This document shows positions 24,004-32,675 of a stretch of DNA of 64,000 bases, one piece after another; the first letter of the stretch is position 1; every line of letters begins with the position of its first letter. Both the position numbers and the translations under genes were made by a program. The DNA comes from Mycobacterium sp. E183 (GTDB lineage: Bacteria > Actinomycetota > Actinomycetes > Mycobacteriales > Mycobacteriaceae), in assembly GCF_001667735.1 (NCBI RefSeq), contig NZ_LZJN01000204.1, positions 87,669 to 151,668 on the forward strand, written 5' to 3'. The notes beneath the pieces are model-generated. The model searched no databases, was not told the DNA's origin, and saw only the letters and a program-made list of their open reading frames with translations.

Positions 24004-26766
24004 GTGGCAGGTAAGGCCCGCGTACACGAGTTGGCTAAGGAACTCGGTGTCACCAGCAAGGAAGTCCTCGCCCGGCTGAATGAACAGGGCGAATTCGTAA
24101 AATCCGCATCGTCAACGGTGGAGGCGCCGGTCGCTCGTCGACTGCGCGAATCCTTCGGGGGCGGCAAGGCGGCTCCCCAGAAGACCGCGGCCAAGGCGGC
24201 CGCCAAGGCTCCCGTCCGGGGACCGGACAAATCGCTCGACCAGGCACTCGACAAGGCCATCGGCAACGGCGAGGCCGCCGGCGCAGCGACGACGGCCACG
24301 GCGCAGGCCGCCCCGGCCGCGCCCACCGAAGCGCCGGCCCGTCCCGGGCCGGTGCCCGGCCGCCCCTCACCGGGACAGCCCGGGCAGCCGAAGCCGCCCG
24401 CGCCCGGCCAGCCGGCCGGCCAGCCCGGACCCCAACCCGGCATGACGCCGGGTCCGCGCCCCGGTCCGGCGCCGAAGCCCGGCGTGCGCACCCCGCGCGT
24501 CGGCAACAACCCGTTCTCGTCCGCGCAGCCCGTCGACCGGCCGATCCCGCGCCCGGTGCCCCGCCCCGGGGCGCCCCGGCCCGGTGCGCCGCGTCCCGGC
24601 GCTTCGCCCGGCAACATGCCGCCCCGTCCCGGCGGCGCCGCCGGTCAGGGCCGCCCGGCCGGGCCCGGTGCGCCGCGGCCCGGCGGTGGGCGCCCCGGCG
24701 GCCCCGGCGGTCGTGACGGCGGCGGTGGCAACTACCGCGGCGGTGGTGGAGTTGGGGCCCCGCCCGGGGGTGGCGGCGGTGCGGGAGGTTTTCGAGGCCG
24801 TCCCGGTGGCGGCGGTGGCGGCGGCGGCCGCCCCGGTCAGCGCGGCGGCGCGGCCGGCGCGTTCGGCCGTCCCGGGGGTGCGCCCCGACGCGGCCGCAAG
24901 TCCAAGCGGGCGAAACGCGCCGAATACGAGAACATGCAGGCGCCGGTCGTCGGCGGCGTGCGGTTGCCGCACGGCAACGGCGAGACGATCCGGCTGGCCC
25001 GCGGCGCGTCGCTCTCCGACTTCGCCGACAAGATCAACGCCAACCCGGCCTCGCTGGTGCAGGCGTTGTTCAACCTCGGCGAGATGGTGACGGCCACCCA
25101 ATCGGTCGGCGACGAGACGCTCGAGCTGCTGGGCAGCGAGATGAACTACGTCGTCCAGGTCGTCAGCCCGGAGGACGAGGACCGCGAGCTGCTGGAGTCG
25201 TTCGACCTGACCTACGGCGAGGACGAGGGCGGCGAGGAAGACCTGCAGACCCGGCCGCCGGTGGTGACCGTGATGGGTCACGTCGACCACGGTAAAACGC
25301 GGCTGCTGGACACGATCCGGAACGCCAGCGTGCGTGAGGCCGAGGCCGGTGGCATCACCCAGCACATCGGTGCCTACCAGGTCTCGGTCGACCTCGACGG
25401 CAACGAGCGGCTGATCACCTTCATCGACACCCCGGGACACGAGGCGTTCACCGCCATGCGTGCCCGCGGCGCGAAGGCCACCGACATCGCCATCCTGGTG
25501 GTCGCCGCCGACGACGGCGTGATGCCGCAGACGGTGGAGGCCATCAACCACGCGCAGGCGGCCGACGTGCCGATCGTGGTGGCCGTCAACAAGATCGACA
25601 AGGAGGGCGCCGACCCGGCCAAGATCCGGGCACAGCTCACTGAATACGGTTTGGTGGCCGAGGATTTCGGTGGCGACACGATGTTCGTCGACATCTCGGC
25701 GAAGGAGGGCACGAACATCGAAGCGCTCGAAGAGGCGGTGCTGCTGACCGCCGACGCGGCCCTGGACCTGCGGGCCAACCCCGACATGGAGGCCCAGGGC
25801 GTGGCGATCGAGGCGCACCTGGACCGCGGCCGCGGCCCGGTCGCGACGGTGCTGGTGCAGCGCGGCACGCTGCGCGTCGGCGACTCGGTGGTGGCCGGCG
25901 ACGCGTACGGTCGGGTTCGCCGCATGGTCGACGAGCACGGCGACGACGTCGAGGAGGCGTTGCCGTCGCGGCCGGTGCAGGTCATCGGCTTCACGTCGGT
26001 CCCGGGCGCCGGTGACAACTTCCTGGTCGTCGACGAAGACCGCATCGCTCGCCAGATCGCCGACCGGCGCAGCGCCCGCAGGCGCAACGCGCTGGCGGCG
26101 CGGTCCCGCAAGCGCATCAGCCTGGAGGACCTGGACTCGGCGCTGAAGGAAACCAGCCAGCTGAACCTGATCCTCAAGGGCGACAACGCCGGTACGGTCG
26201 AGGCGCTCGAGGAGGCCCTGATGGGCATCCAGGTCGACGACGAGGTGGAACTGCGCGTCATCGACCGTGGCGTCGGTGGCATCACCGAAACCAACGTCAA
26301 CCTGGCGTCGGCGTCGGACGCGGTGATCATCGGGTTCAACGTGCGCGCCGAGGGCAAGGCGACGGAGCTGGCCAACCGCGAGGGTGTGGAGATCCGCTAC
26401 TACTCGGTGATCTACCAGGCGATCGACGACATCGAGAAGGCCTTGCGCGGCATGCTCAAGCCGATCTACGAGGAGCAGGAGCTGGGTCGCGCCGAGATCC
26501 GCGCGATCTTCCGGTCCTCCAAGGTCGGCATCATCGCCGGCTGCATGATCAGCTCCGGGGTGGTGCGGCGCAACGCGAAGGCCCGCTTGTTGCGGGACAA
26601 CGTCGTGGTCACCGAAAACCTCACGATCAACTCGCTGCGCCGGGAGAAGGACGACGTGACCGAGGTGCGGGAGGGCTTCGAGTGCGGTATGACGCTGGGC
26701 TACTCCGACATCAAGGAAGGCGACATCATCGAGTCCTACGAGCTCGTGCAGAAGGAGCGCGCCTGA
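24004..26766 (+). CDS. infB: translation initiation factor IF-2
   Basis: GTPase that places initiator tRNA on the 30S subunit. 920 residues: an N-terminal IF2_N helix (GKARVHELAKELGVTSKEVL), then about 290 residues very rich in Pro, Gly, Ala and Arg (roughly 50-310) that are probably disordered, a second IF2_N-like segment, and the GTPase with G1 GHVDHGKT at 425-432, DTPGHE and NKID. The C-terminal domains 2-4 end SYELVQKERA. GTG at 24004 has AGGAGA 5 nt upstream. The linker shows strong low-complexity repeats (GAPRPGAPRPG, GGGGGG), unlike its neighbours. Confidence 0.96.
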   Translation: MAGKARVHELAKELGVTSKEVLARLNEQGEFVKSASSTVEAPVARRLRESFGGGKAAPQKTAAKAAAKAPVRGPDKSLDQALDKAIGNGEAAGAATTATAQAAPAAPTEAPARPGPVPGRPSPGQPGQPKPPAPGQPAGQPGPQPGMTPGPRPGPAPKPGVRTPRVGNNPFSSAQPVDRPIPRPVPRPGAPRPGAPRPGASPGNMPPRPGGAAGQGRPAGPGAPRPGGGRPGGPGGRDGGGGNYRGGGGVGAPPGGGGGAGGFRGRPGGGGGGGGRPGQRGGAAGAFGRPGGAPRRGRKSKRAKRAEYENMQAPVVGGVRLPHGNGETIRLARGASLSDFADKINANPASLVQALFNLGEMVTATQSVGDETLELLGSEMNYVVQVVSPEDEDRELLESFDLTYGEDEGGEEDLQTRPPVVTVMGHVDHGKTRLLDTIRNASVREAEAGGITQHIGAYQVSVDLDGNERLITFIDTPGHEAFTAMRARGAKATDIAILVVAADDGVMPQTVEAINHAQAADVPIVVAVNKIDKEGADPAKIRAQLTEYGLVAEDFGGDTMFVDISAKEGTNIEALEEAVLLTADAALDLRANPDMEAQGVAIEAHLDRGRGPVATVLVQRGTLRVGDSVVAGDAYGRVRRMVDEHGDDVEEALPSRPVQVIGFTSVPGAGDNFLVVDEDRIARQIADRRSARRRNALAARSRKRISLEDLDSALKETSQLNLILKGDNAGTVEALEEALMGIQVDDEVELRVIDRGVGGITETNVNLASASDAVIIGFNVRAEGKATELANREGVEIRYYSVIYQAIDDIEKALRGMLKPIYEEQELGRAEIRAIFRSSKVGIIAGCMISSGVVRRNAKARLLRDNVVVTENLTINSLRREKDDVTEVREGFECGMTLGYSDIKEGDIIESYELVQKERA

Positions 26767-26768
26767 CC

Positions 26769-26872
26769 GCCACCGCCGACGATGCAGAACGAAGTGATGA
26801 GGAGAAGGCGGTGAATTCATACCGCCGCCGACGATGCAGAACGAAGTGATGAGGAGAAGGCGGTGAATTCAT
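26769..26872 (+). repeat. MIRU-like tandem duplication (52-bp period) between infB and rbfA
   Basis: Bases 26773-26820 are repeated exactly at 26825-26872; with two mismatches the period is 52 bp. Each unit contains GACGATGCAGAAC and a GAGGAGAAGG ribosome site and resembles the mycobacterial interspersed repetitive units. Mini-ORFs join infB to rbfA by stop/start overlaps: 26782-26814, 26811-26849, 26849-26866 and 26863-26874, the last TAA overlapping the rbfA ATG. The copy number is likely to vary between strains. Confidence 0.85.
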
Positions 26873-26873
26873 A

Positions 26874-27347
26874 ATGGCCGACCCCGCCCGGGCGCGCCGA
26901 CTGGCCAAACGCATCAACACGATCGTCGCATCGGCGATCGAATTCGAGATCAAGGATCCGGGGCTCGACGGGGTGACCATCGTCGACACGAAGGTCACCG
27001 CCGACCTGCACGATGCGACGGTGTTCTACACCGTGATGGGCCGCACCCTGGACGACGAGCCGGACTACGCCGCCGCGGCGGCCGCGCTGGAGCGGGCCAA
27101 GGGCGCGCTGCGCACCATGGTGGGGGCGGGCACCGGTGTGCGCTTCACGCCGACCCTGACCTTCAACCGCGACACCACGTTGGACACCGTGCAGCGGATG
27201 GACGAGTTGCTGGCGCGCGCCCGCGCCGCGGACGCGGACCTGGCGCGCGTCCGATCGGGTGCCAAGCCGGCCGGGGATGCCGATCCTTACCGTCCCAGCG
27301 GGGCAAGCGACGAGGACACCGGTGACGGCGACCGACGCGAAGACTGA
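26874..27347 (+). CDS. rbfA: ribosome-binding factor A
   Basis: KH-fold 30S maturation and cold-adaptation factor, 157 residues. The core ADPARARRLAKRINTIVASAIE through ALRTMVGAGTGVRFTPTLTF is typical. Its C-terminus (130-157) is an acidic Pro/Asp-rich tail. ATG at 26874 overlaps the TAA of a 4-codon mini-ORF, with GAGGAGAAGG 13 nt upstream in the second MIRU-like unit; the wide spacing suggests that reinitiation helps set expression. Overlaps the next gene by 26 nt. Confidence 0.94.
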   Translation: MADPARARRLAKRINTIVASAIEFEIKDPGLDGVTIVDTKVTADLHDATVFYTVMGRTLDDEPDYAAAAAALERAKGALRTMVGAGTGVRFTPTLTFNRDTTLDTVQRMDELLARARAADADLARVRSGAKPAGDADPYRPSGASDEDTGDGDRRED

Positions 27348-28332
27348 GCTGTCCCGCGCCGCGGCAGCCGGGGCACGCGTCGACGCCCGCGGCGCGGTCG
27401 AATTGCTTTCCGCCGCCGAAACCATCGCGGTGGTCGCCCACGTCCACCCCGACGCCGACACCATCGGCGCCGGGCTGGCGCTGGCCTTGGTGCTGGACAA
27501 GTGCGGCAAAAGCGTCGAGGTCGGTTTCGCCGAGCCCGCGACGCTGCCCGAGTCGCTGGCCTCGCTGCCCGGCTGTGGATTGCTGGTGGCCGCGGATGCG
27601 ATGCGGCGCGACGTCGATTTGGTTGTCACCGTTGACGTTCCGAGCGTCAAGCGGCTCGGCGCGCTGAGCGAGCTGGCCGGTCCGGGCCGCGAATCGCTGG
27701 TGATCGACCACCACGCCTCCAACGAGCTGTTCGGCACCGCGAACTTCGTTGACGTGTCGGCGGATTCGACCACGATGTTGATCGCCGACATCCTCGACGC
27801 GTGGGACAAGCCGATCGAACCGGACGTCGCGCACTGCATCTATGCCGGGCTGACCACCGACACCGGGTCCTTCCGCTGGGCCACCGCCCGCGCCCTTCGG
27901 CTGGCGGCCCGGCTGGTGGAGGCGGGCGTGGACAACGCGGCGATCAGCCGGACGCTGATGGACAGCCACCCCTTCGACTGGCTGCCGCTGCTCTCCCGCG
28001 TGCTGGGTTCCGCGCACCTGCTGCCCGACGCCGCCGGTGGTCGGGGGCTGGTGTACGCGGTTGTCCGACACCAGGATTGGATCAGTTCGCGGCCCGAGGA
28101 AGTCGAGAGCATCGTCGACATCGTGCGCACCACGCAGCAGGCGGAGGTGGCCGCGGTGTTCAAGGAGGTCGACCCGCTGCAGTGGTCGGTGTCGATGCGG
28201 GCCAAGGCCGAGGTGGACCTGGCGGCGGTCGCGTCCGCGTTCGGCGGGGGCGGTCACCGGCTGGCCGCCGGCTATTCGACGAGCGGCCCGATCGAGGACG
28301 CGGTGGCTTCGCTGCGCAGTGCCCTGGGCTAG
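27322..28332 (+). CDS. cnpB: DHH-DHHA1 phosphoesterase (CnpB/NrnA type)
   Basis: A 336-residue bifunctional oligoribonuclease and phosphatase; the M. tuberculosis homologue (Rv2837c) hydrolyses c-di-AMP, pAp and nanoRNA. The DHH domain shows VHPDADTIG, VTVDVPS and IDHHASN as manganese ligands; the C-terminal DHHA1 domain has GGGGHRLAAG. GTG 27322 gives exactly the M. tuberculosis length; an in-frame start at 27259 would extend further into rbfA. It ends the translation operon. Confidence 0.93.
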   Translation: MTATDAKTELSRAAAAGARVDARGAVELLSAAETIAVVAHVHPDADTIGAGLALALVLDKCGKSVEVGFAEPATLPESLASLPGCGLLVAADAMRRDVDLVVTVDVPSVKRLGALSELAGPGRESLVIDHHASNELFGTANFVDVSADSTTMLIADILDAWDKPIEPDVAHCIYAGLTTDTGSFRWATARALRLAARLVEAGVDNAAISRTLMDSHPFDWLPLLSRVLGSAHLLPDAAGGRGLVYAVVRHQDWISSRPEEVESIVDIVRTTQQAEVAAVFKEVDPLQWSVSMRAKAEVDLAAVASAFGGGGHRLAAGYSTSGPIEDAVASLRSALG

Positions 28333-28344
28333 GACGCCGTTGGG

Positions 28345-28926
28345 CTAGAACGCCCAGCTGCCCGCGCGCTGCAGCACGAATCCGTGGTCGCCGCTGGTGG
28401 TGTCCAGGCAGGCCACCAGGTTGTCGGCGCCGACGGCGCACGTGACGTTCAGGTACGTCAGCTTCTGGCCCACTCCGAGCAACTTGCCGCCCGGGGGAAG
28501 AGCCGCGGGGTTGCCGTCGCATCCGCCGTAGGACATGCGGCTCAATTGGTAGCCCGGCCCCTTGAACTCAGCGGAACCCACCAGGCAGTCGCCCGGGTGC
28601 GGGCGCCCGCCGAGGACGGGAACGTCGTCGATCCCGGGCATGTCGCCCTTGCACTTGATGTCCTGTGACGGCTGCGGCGCGGGCGCCGGCCCGCCGTAGA
28701 AGTCGCACGCCAGCGAGTACGGGGTGGAGAAACTGATTCGGGGCGGGGTGCCCGGCCCGGAGCTGGCCACGTAGCCGTCCGCCGGGACCGGGGCGAAACC
28801 GTCCAGGCTGGGAAAGCCCGCCGGTGGCAGCGCGGCCGCGCGCGGCAACGCGGGCCCCGCGAGCGCGGACGCGAGCGCCAGAGCGCCCACCAGGACCCTC
28901 ACGGTGACGTAGACGACCGTACGCAT
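28345..28926 (-). CDS. exported hypothetical protein
   Basis: A 193-residue protein with a classical signal peptide: charged MRTVVYVTVR, hydrophobic core to about residue 22 and AAA-like cleavage near 31. The mature part is Pro/Gly-rich with six Cys and ends DTTSGDHGFVLQRAGSWAF, a pattern seen in several mycobacterial secreted proteins of unknown role. ATG at 28926. It ends 12 nt from cnpB in convergent orientation. I do not recognise a function. Confidence 0.62.
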   Translation of the reverse strand: MRTVVYVTVRVLVGALALASALAGPALPRAAALPPAGFPSLDGFAPVPADGYVASSGPGTPPRISFSTPYSLACDFYGGPAPAPQPSQDIKCKGDMPGIDDVPVLGGRPHPGDCLVGSAEFKGPGYQLSRMSYGGCDGNPAALPPGGKLLGVGQKLTYLNVTCAVGADNLVACLDTTSGDHGFVLQRAGSWAF

Positions 28927-28948
28927 CAGCTGATCGTATGGGTTGACC

Positions 28949-29320
28949 TCAGTTCACCCATAAACCAGCGGCGATCAAAACGGACCCGAGGGCCATGACC
29001 AGGCCTAATGCCGGCCATTTCCACATCCCGGGGCGTCGGCGAGCACCCGCGACCAGCGCCCCGACGCATGACACCAGCAGTCCCACGGCTATTCCGGCGA
29101 CGATGACGACCGTCCCGGCGAAGGTGCGGTGGACGAAGTGGGTGACACCGGGGCTGTCGCAGTTATCGCTGCATATCGGCAGCATCAACCACATCGAGGA
29201 CAACAATGCCAAGGCGAACGCCCCGGCACTGACCACCAGCTGCACGACGAAGAGCAGCACGGTCGCGACGGTGTCCGCGGTCGCTCGTCCGCGCCGCTGA
29301 GGCGGCGGGAATTGCGTCAT
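28949..29320 (-). CDS. small integral membrane protein
   Basis: A 123-residue product with three or four hydrophobic segments (about 18-45, 68-92, 100-122) and a short polar loop holding CSDNC between the first two. The N-terminus PPPQRRGRA is cytoplasmic-like. No known domain recognised. It sits 12 nt after echA and 22 nt before the exported hypothetical, on the same strand, so the three may be co-transcribed. Confidence 0.6.
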   Translation of the reverse strand: MTQFPPPQRRGRATADTVATVLLFVVQLVVSAGAFALALLSSMWLMLPICSDNCDSPGVTHFVHRTFAGTVVIVAGIAVGLLVSCVGALVAGARRRPGMWKWPALGLVMALGSVLIAAGLWVN

Positions 29321-29332
29321 CAGTTCGGCCGG

Positions 29333-30082
29333 CTAACGGACCTGGGCCCGGCCGCGCTGCAGCACCGCCTCGCGGTTGGCGGCGATGTCGTCGCCACTGG
29401 TCCGGAACCGGCGGGCCGCCATCGCCTCCTGCCACAAGCCCGCGCTGGTCTGCGCGTCGTCGATCCGGTGATAGGACGCCAGCAGCGCCCGCACCGCGTC
29501 CTGGTTGTTGCCGACGATCGACGCCGCCACGGCGCGGGCGGTGCCCGACAGCGCCTCGTGCGGCACCACCTCGGTCACCAGCCCGGCGCGCAGCGCGTCG
29601 GCCGCCGACAGGTAGTCCCCGGTCATGCTCATGCGCCGGGCCAGGCCGACGCCCACCTTCTGCGGCAGCCGCACGCTCAGCCCCCAGGTGGGCAGCAGGC
29701 CCACGCGGGCGTGGGTGTCGGCGAACCGGGCGTTCTCCGAGGCGATCAGGATGTCGCAGTACAGGGCCAGCTCCAGTCCGCCGGTCACCGCGGCGCCGTT
29801 GATCGCACCGATGACCGGCTTGCTCAGCGGTGGCCACCGCGGGGAGATGTCCGGAAGAGCCGAGGAACCCCCCAGCTCCTTGAGGTCCAGGCCCGCGCAG
29901 AACACCGGGTCGGTGCCGGTGACGATGATGACGTCGACGTCGTCGTCGGTTTCCGCGTCGGCGAGGGCCCCGAAGAACCGATCCCGCAGCGCGGAGGACA
30001 GCGCGTTGCGGGACTGCGGCCGATTGAGGGTCAGGGTGCGCACCCGCTCGTCGGTCTCGATCAGCAGGATGTCATCGGTCAT
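29333..30082 (-). CDS. echA16: enoyl-CoA hydratase/isomerase family protein (EchA16-like)
   Basis: A 249-residue crotonase-fold protein. FCAGLDLKELGG and AINGAAVTGGLELALYCD provide the two oxyanion-hole amides and CoA pocket. One of the two catalytic glutamates of a true hydratase is replaced: the position after GLL reads PTWGLSVRLPQ, with no Glu, so isomerase or other chemistry is possible. ATG at 30082; divergent from DUF2277 by 44 bp. Symbol is by similarity to M. tuberculosis Rv2831. Confidence 0.8.
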   Translation of the reverse strand: MTDDILLIETDERVRTLTLNRPQSRNALSSALRDRFFGALADAETDDDVDVIIVTGTDPVFCAGLDLKELGGSSALPDISPRWPPLSKPVIGAINGAAVTGGLELALYCDILIASENARFADTHARVGLLPTWGLSVRLPQKVGVGLARRMSMTGDYLSAADALRAGLVTEVVPHEALSGTARAVAASIVGNNQDAVRALLASYHRIDDAQTSAGLWQEAMAARRFRTSGDDIAANREAVLQRGRAQVR

Positions 30083-30126
30083 GTGTTCACCGTAGAGGGT
30101 GACTCGCGGCGCCTATCGTGGATCCC

Positions 30127-30396
30127 ATGTGCCGGAACATCACCGAGCTGAGGGGCTTGCAGCCCGCGGCCACGCCGCAGGAAATCGCGGCGGCGGCGCG
30201 CCAGTACGTCCGCAAGGTCAGCGGCATCACCCACCCGTCGGCGATCAACGCCGAGGCGTTCGAAGCCGCCGTCGCCGAGGTGACCGAGACGACGACGCGG
30301 TTGTTGGCGGCGCTGCCCCCGCGACGGCAGCCGCCCAAGACGGTCCCGCCGCTGCGCCGGCCCGCAGTGATCGCCCGCCTCGAGAACGCGCAATGA
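30127..30396 (+). CDS. DUF2277 family protein
   Basis: An 89-residue protein beginning MCRNITELRG, exactly the start of DUF2277, with QYVRKVSG and EAFEAAVAEVTE following. The frame extends 9 nt upstream to a GTG but MCRNI is conserved. TATCGT (30114-30119) ends 7 nt before the ATG and no ribosome site is present, so the transcript may be leaderless. Function unknown; short basic/hydrophobic. Coupled to DUF1802 through ATGA. Confidence 0.78.
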   Translation: MCRNITELRGLQPAATPQEIAAAARQYVRKVSGITHPSAINAEAFEAAVAEVTETTTRLLAALPPRRQPPKTVPPLRRPAVIARLENAQ

Positions 30397-30965
30397 CGCA
30401 GACGACCACCACCGGAACCGCGACGCCCGCGCTGAAGGAGTGGAGCGCGGCGGTGCACGCCCTGCTGGACGGGCGGCAGCGGGTGCTGCTGCGCAAGGGC
30501 GGCATCGGGGAGAAGCGCTTCGAGCTGGCCGCCGACGAGTTCCTGTTGTTCCCGACGGTCGCGCACAGCCACGCGGAGCGCGTCCGGCCCGAGCATCGCG
30601 ACCTGCTCGAGGCGGCCGCCGCCGACAGCGCCGAGGATCGCCTGGTGATCCGGGCGGCGGCGAAAGTCGTTGCGGCGGTGCCGGTTAACCAGCCCGAAGG
30701 CCTGCCGTCGATCGAGGACCTGCACATCTGGACCGCCGATTCGGTGCGCGCCGACCGGCTGGACTTCCGCCCGAAGCACAAGCTGGCGGTGCTGGTGGTG
30801 TCGGTGCATCCGTTGGCCGAGCCGGTGGACATCACCCGCGCACCCGACTACGGCGGCTGCAAGAGCTGGGTGGAGCTGCCCGTGCGGGCGCCGTTCGGGG
30901 CGCCCGTTCATGACGCCGCGGCGCTAGCCGAGGTCGCCGCCCGCGTCCGCCGCGCCGTTGGCTGA
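30393..30965 (+). CDS. DUF1802 family protein
   Basis: A 190-residue protein with LKEWSAAVHALLDGRQRVLLRKGGI and the later YGGCKSWVELP, the DUF1802 pattern; it resembles a NUDIX-like or nuclease-associated domain in layout but has no catalytic motif I can name. ATG overlaps the DUF2277 stop. Its last 42 bp overlap, antisense, the 3' end of the CocE-type hydrolase gene. Confidence 0.75.
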   Translation: MTQTTTTGTATPALKEWSAAVHALLDGRQRVLLRKGGIGEKRFELAADEFLLFPTVAHSHAERVRPEHRDLLEAAAADSAEDRLVIRAAAKVVAAVPVNQPEGLPSIEDLHIWTADSVRADRLDFRPKHKLAVLVVSVHPLAEPVDITRAPDYGGCKSWVELPVRAPFGAPVHDAAALAEVAARVRRAVG

Positions 30966-32648
30966 CAGGTCGAGCGGGCCGACGGGCAGCAGCAGCCGGG
31001 AGCGGCCGTAGCGCACGGTGTGGGTGGCCGGCCTGGACTGCCGGCCCGTCAGGATCGGCTCGTCGGTGCCCAGGTTGCGCGCGTAACGGGGGAACCAGCT
31101 GCCGGCGATCAGCACCCGGATGCGGGAGCCGGCGCGGAAGCGGTGGGCGACGCCGTCGAGCTCGATGCGGAGGGTTTTCTTCGAGTTCTTTGCGTTCTTG
31201 GCGGCGGCGTCCAGCCGCCGGTAGCCGTCGCTGACGTTCTTCGATCGGCCCTTGAAGTCGACCTCGCTCACCCGGACGAACAGGTCGACGTGGGGGTTGT
31301 CCGCGCCGTGCGCCAGCTCGACCACCGGGCTCCCGTAGACGCAGAGGTCGTGGGTGAGGGTGAGGCTGGTGAAGGCCAGCACGTCGTCGCGCGCGGCGAG
31401 CCGGCTGTCGTCGCGGTAGCCGCCGTTCGGCGAGAGCAACGGTCCGCCCGTGGTAGGGGTGGGGTCGGCGGGGTCGTAGCGGAAGGTCGCCGGTGCCAGA
31501 CGCGTCAGGTCCGTCGGCGCGGTCTCGCCGAGGTGGCCGCCCGGCCGCAGGTACAGCGCGCGTTCGGTGGTGGCCGGCGGCCAGTCGGGCACGTTGCGCC
31601 AGCCCTGCCCGGTGACGCAGACCCGCACCCGGCTGGGCCGGTCCGCGGACGCGCCGCCCAGGTGGGTGTCCAGCCAGTCCAGCGACTCCCGCATGCAGGT
31701 GCTCAATCCGGTGGTGAGCACCTGGGCGTGCGTCCACGGGCCCATGGTGAGCGCGACGTCGAGGCCCCGGCCGCGCAGGTGCGCGTACTGCTGCAGCGTC
31801 TGCCTGACGAAGATGTCCTGCCAGCCGCCGATCAGCAGCACGGGCACCTCGGCCCGGTCCAGCGCGGCGCCGCAGCGCAGCGCGTCCCAGAACGGGTCGC
31901 CCGGATCGGTGTGCTCCACCCACGACTCGAACCACGGCGCGCCCGCGCCGAGCAGCGCGCGAGCCGTCTCGCCGACCGGCAGCCCGAGGGCCGCCTGTGC
32001 CACCTTGCCGCGGTTCTGCAGCTGGCGCAGCGCGGACCGCGCCCGGATCGGGTCCTCCTGGTGGGCCACCATGTCGCTCCAGCCCAGGAAGTCGTTGATG
32101 GCGAACGAGCCTGTGCCCCAGACGGATTCGTTGAAATCGTGCGGCCCCACCGTGATGACGGCCGCGGCCAGCTCCGGTGGGGGATCGGTCAGTAGCGCCC
32201 ACTGGGTGAACCCGAGGTAGGACAGGCCGACGGTGGCGAAGCTGCCGGTGAACCAGGGCTGCTCGCGCAGCCAGGCCACGGTGTCGGCGCCGTCGGCGGC
32301 CTCGTTGGCCATCGGCTCGAATGCCCCGCCCGACCCGAACGTGCCGCGCACGCTCTGCAACACGACGTGGTAGCCGCGGCTTGCGTACAGCGCCCCGAAC
32401 AGCAGCGAGAACGGCAACGCGCGCCCGTAAGGGCCTCGGGCCAGCACGGTGCCGGCGGCCGACGCGGTGGCCGGCGCGTAGTGATCGGCCACCAGGTCGA
32501 CCCCGTCGCGCATGGGCACCCGCACACGTTCGACGGTGTAGTCCATCGTCGCGGGCCGCAGCCCCAGCAGCCGGCCGGCGGCCTTGGCGCCGACGTGCCG
32601 CAGGGTGTGCAGGGCGGGCTGGGCTGGTCGCGTGGAGGTGATACTCAC
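30924..32648 (-). CDS. CocE/NonD family X-Pro dipeptidyl-peptidase-like hydrolase (Rv2800 type)
   Basis: A 574-residue serine hydrolase. Ser143 in GLSYLG is the nucleophile, GGWQDIFV brings the Asp and MGPWTHA the His; the oxyanion region is ARGPYGR. The C-terminal jelly-roll domain (about 340-574; RIRVLIAGSWFPRYARN) is typical of X-Pro peptidases and cocaine esterase. No signal peptide is visible. GTG at 32648. Substrate unknown: ester or amide bonds. The 3' end overlaps the convergent DUF1802 gene by 42 bp. Confidence 0.85.
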   Translation of the reverse strand: MSITSTRPAQPALHTLRHVGAKAAGRLLGLRPATMDYTVERVRVPMRDGVDLVADHYAPATASAAGTVLARGPYGRALPFSLLFGALYASRGYHVVLQSVRGTFGSGGAFEPMANEAADGADTVAWLREQPWFTGSFATVGLSYLGFTQWALLTDPPPELAAAVITVGPHDFNESVWGTGSFAINDFLGWSDMVAHQEDPIRARSALRQLQNRGKVAQAALGLPVGETARALLGAGAPWFESWVEHTDPGDPFWDALRCGAALDRAEVPVLLIGGWQDIFVRQTLQQYAHLRGRGLDVALTMGPWTHAQVLTTGLSTCMRESLDWLDTHLGGASADRPSRVRVCVTGQGWRNVPDWPPATTERALYLRPGGHLGETAPTDLTRLAPATFRYDPADPTPTTGGPLLSPNGGYRDDSRLAARDDVLAFTSLTLTHDLCVYGSPVVELAHGADNPHVDLFVRVSEVDFKGRSKNVSDGYRRLDAAAKNAKNSKKTLRIELDGVAHRFRAGSRIRVLIAGSWFPRYARNLGTDEPILTGRQSRPATHTVRYGRSRLLLPVGPLDLSANGAADAGGDLG

Positions 32649-32675
32649 GGTGCCCAGGTTAAGGCCCGCCGGTCC

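Noticed and set aside
24367..26820. 817-residue minus-strand open frame antisense to infB
   Set aside because: IF-2 is unambiguous on the plus strand; the antisense frame is a mirror of its codon structure.
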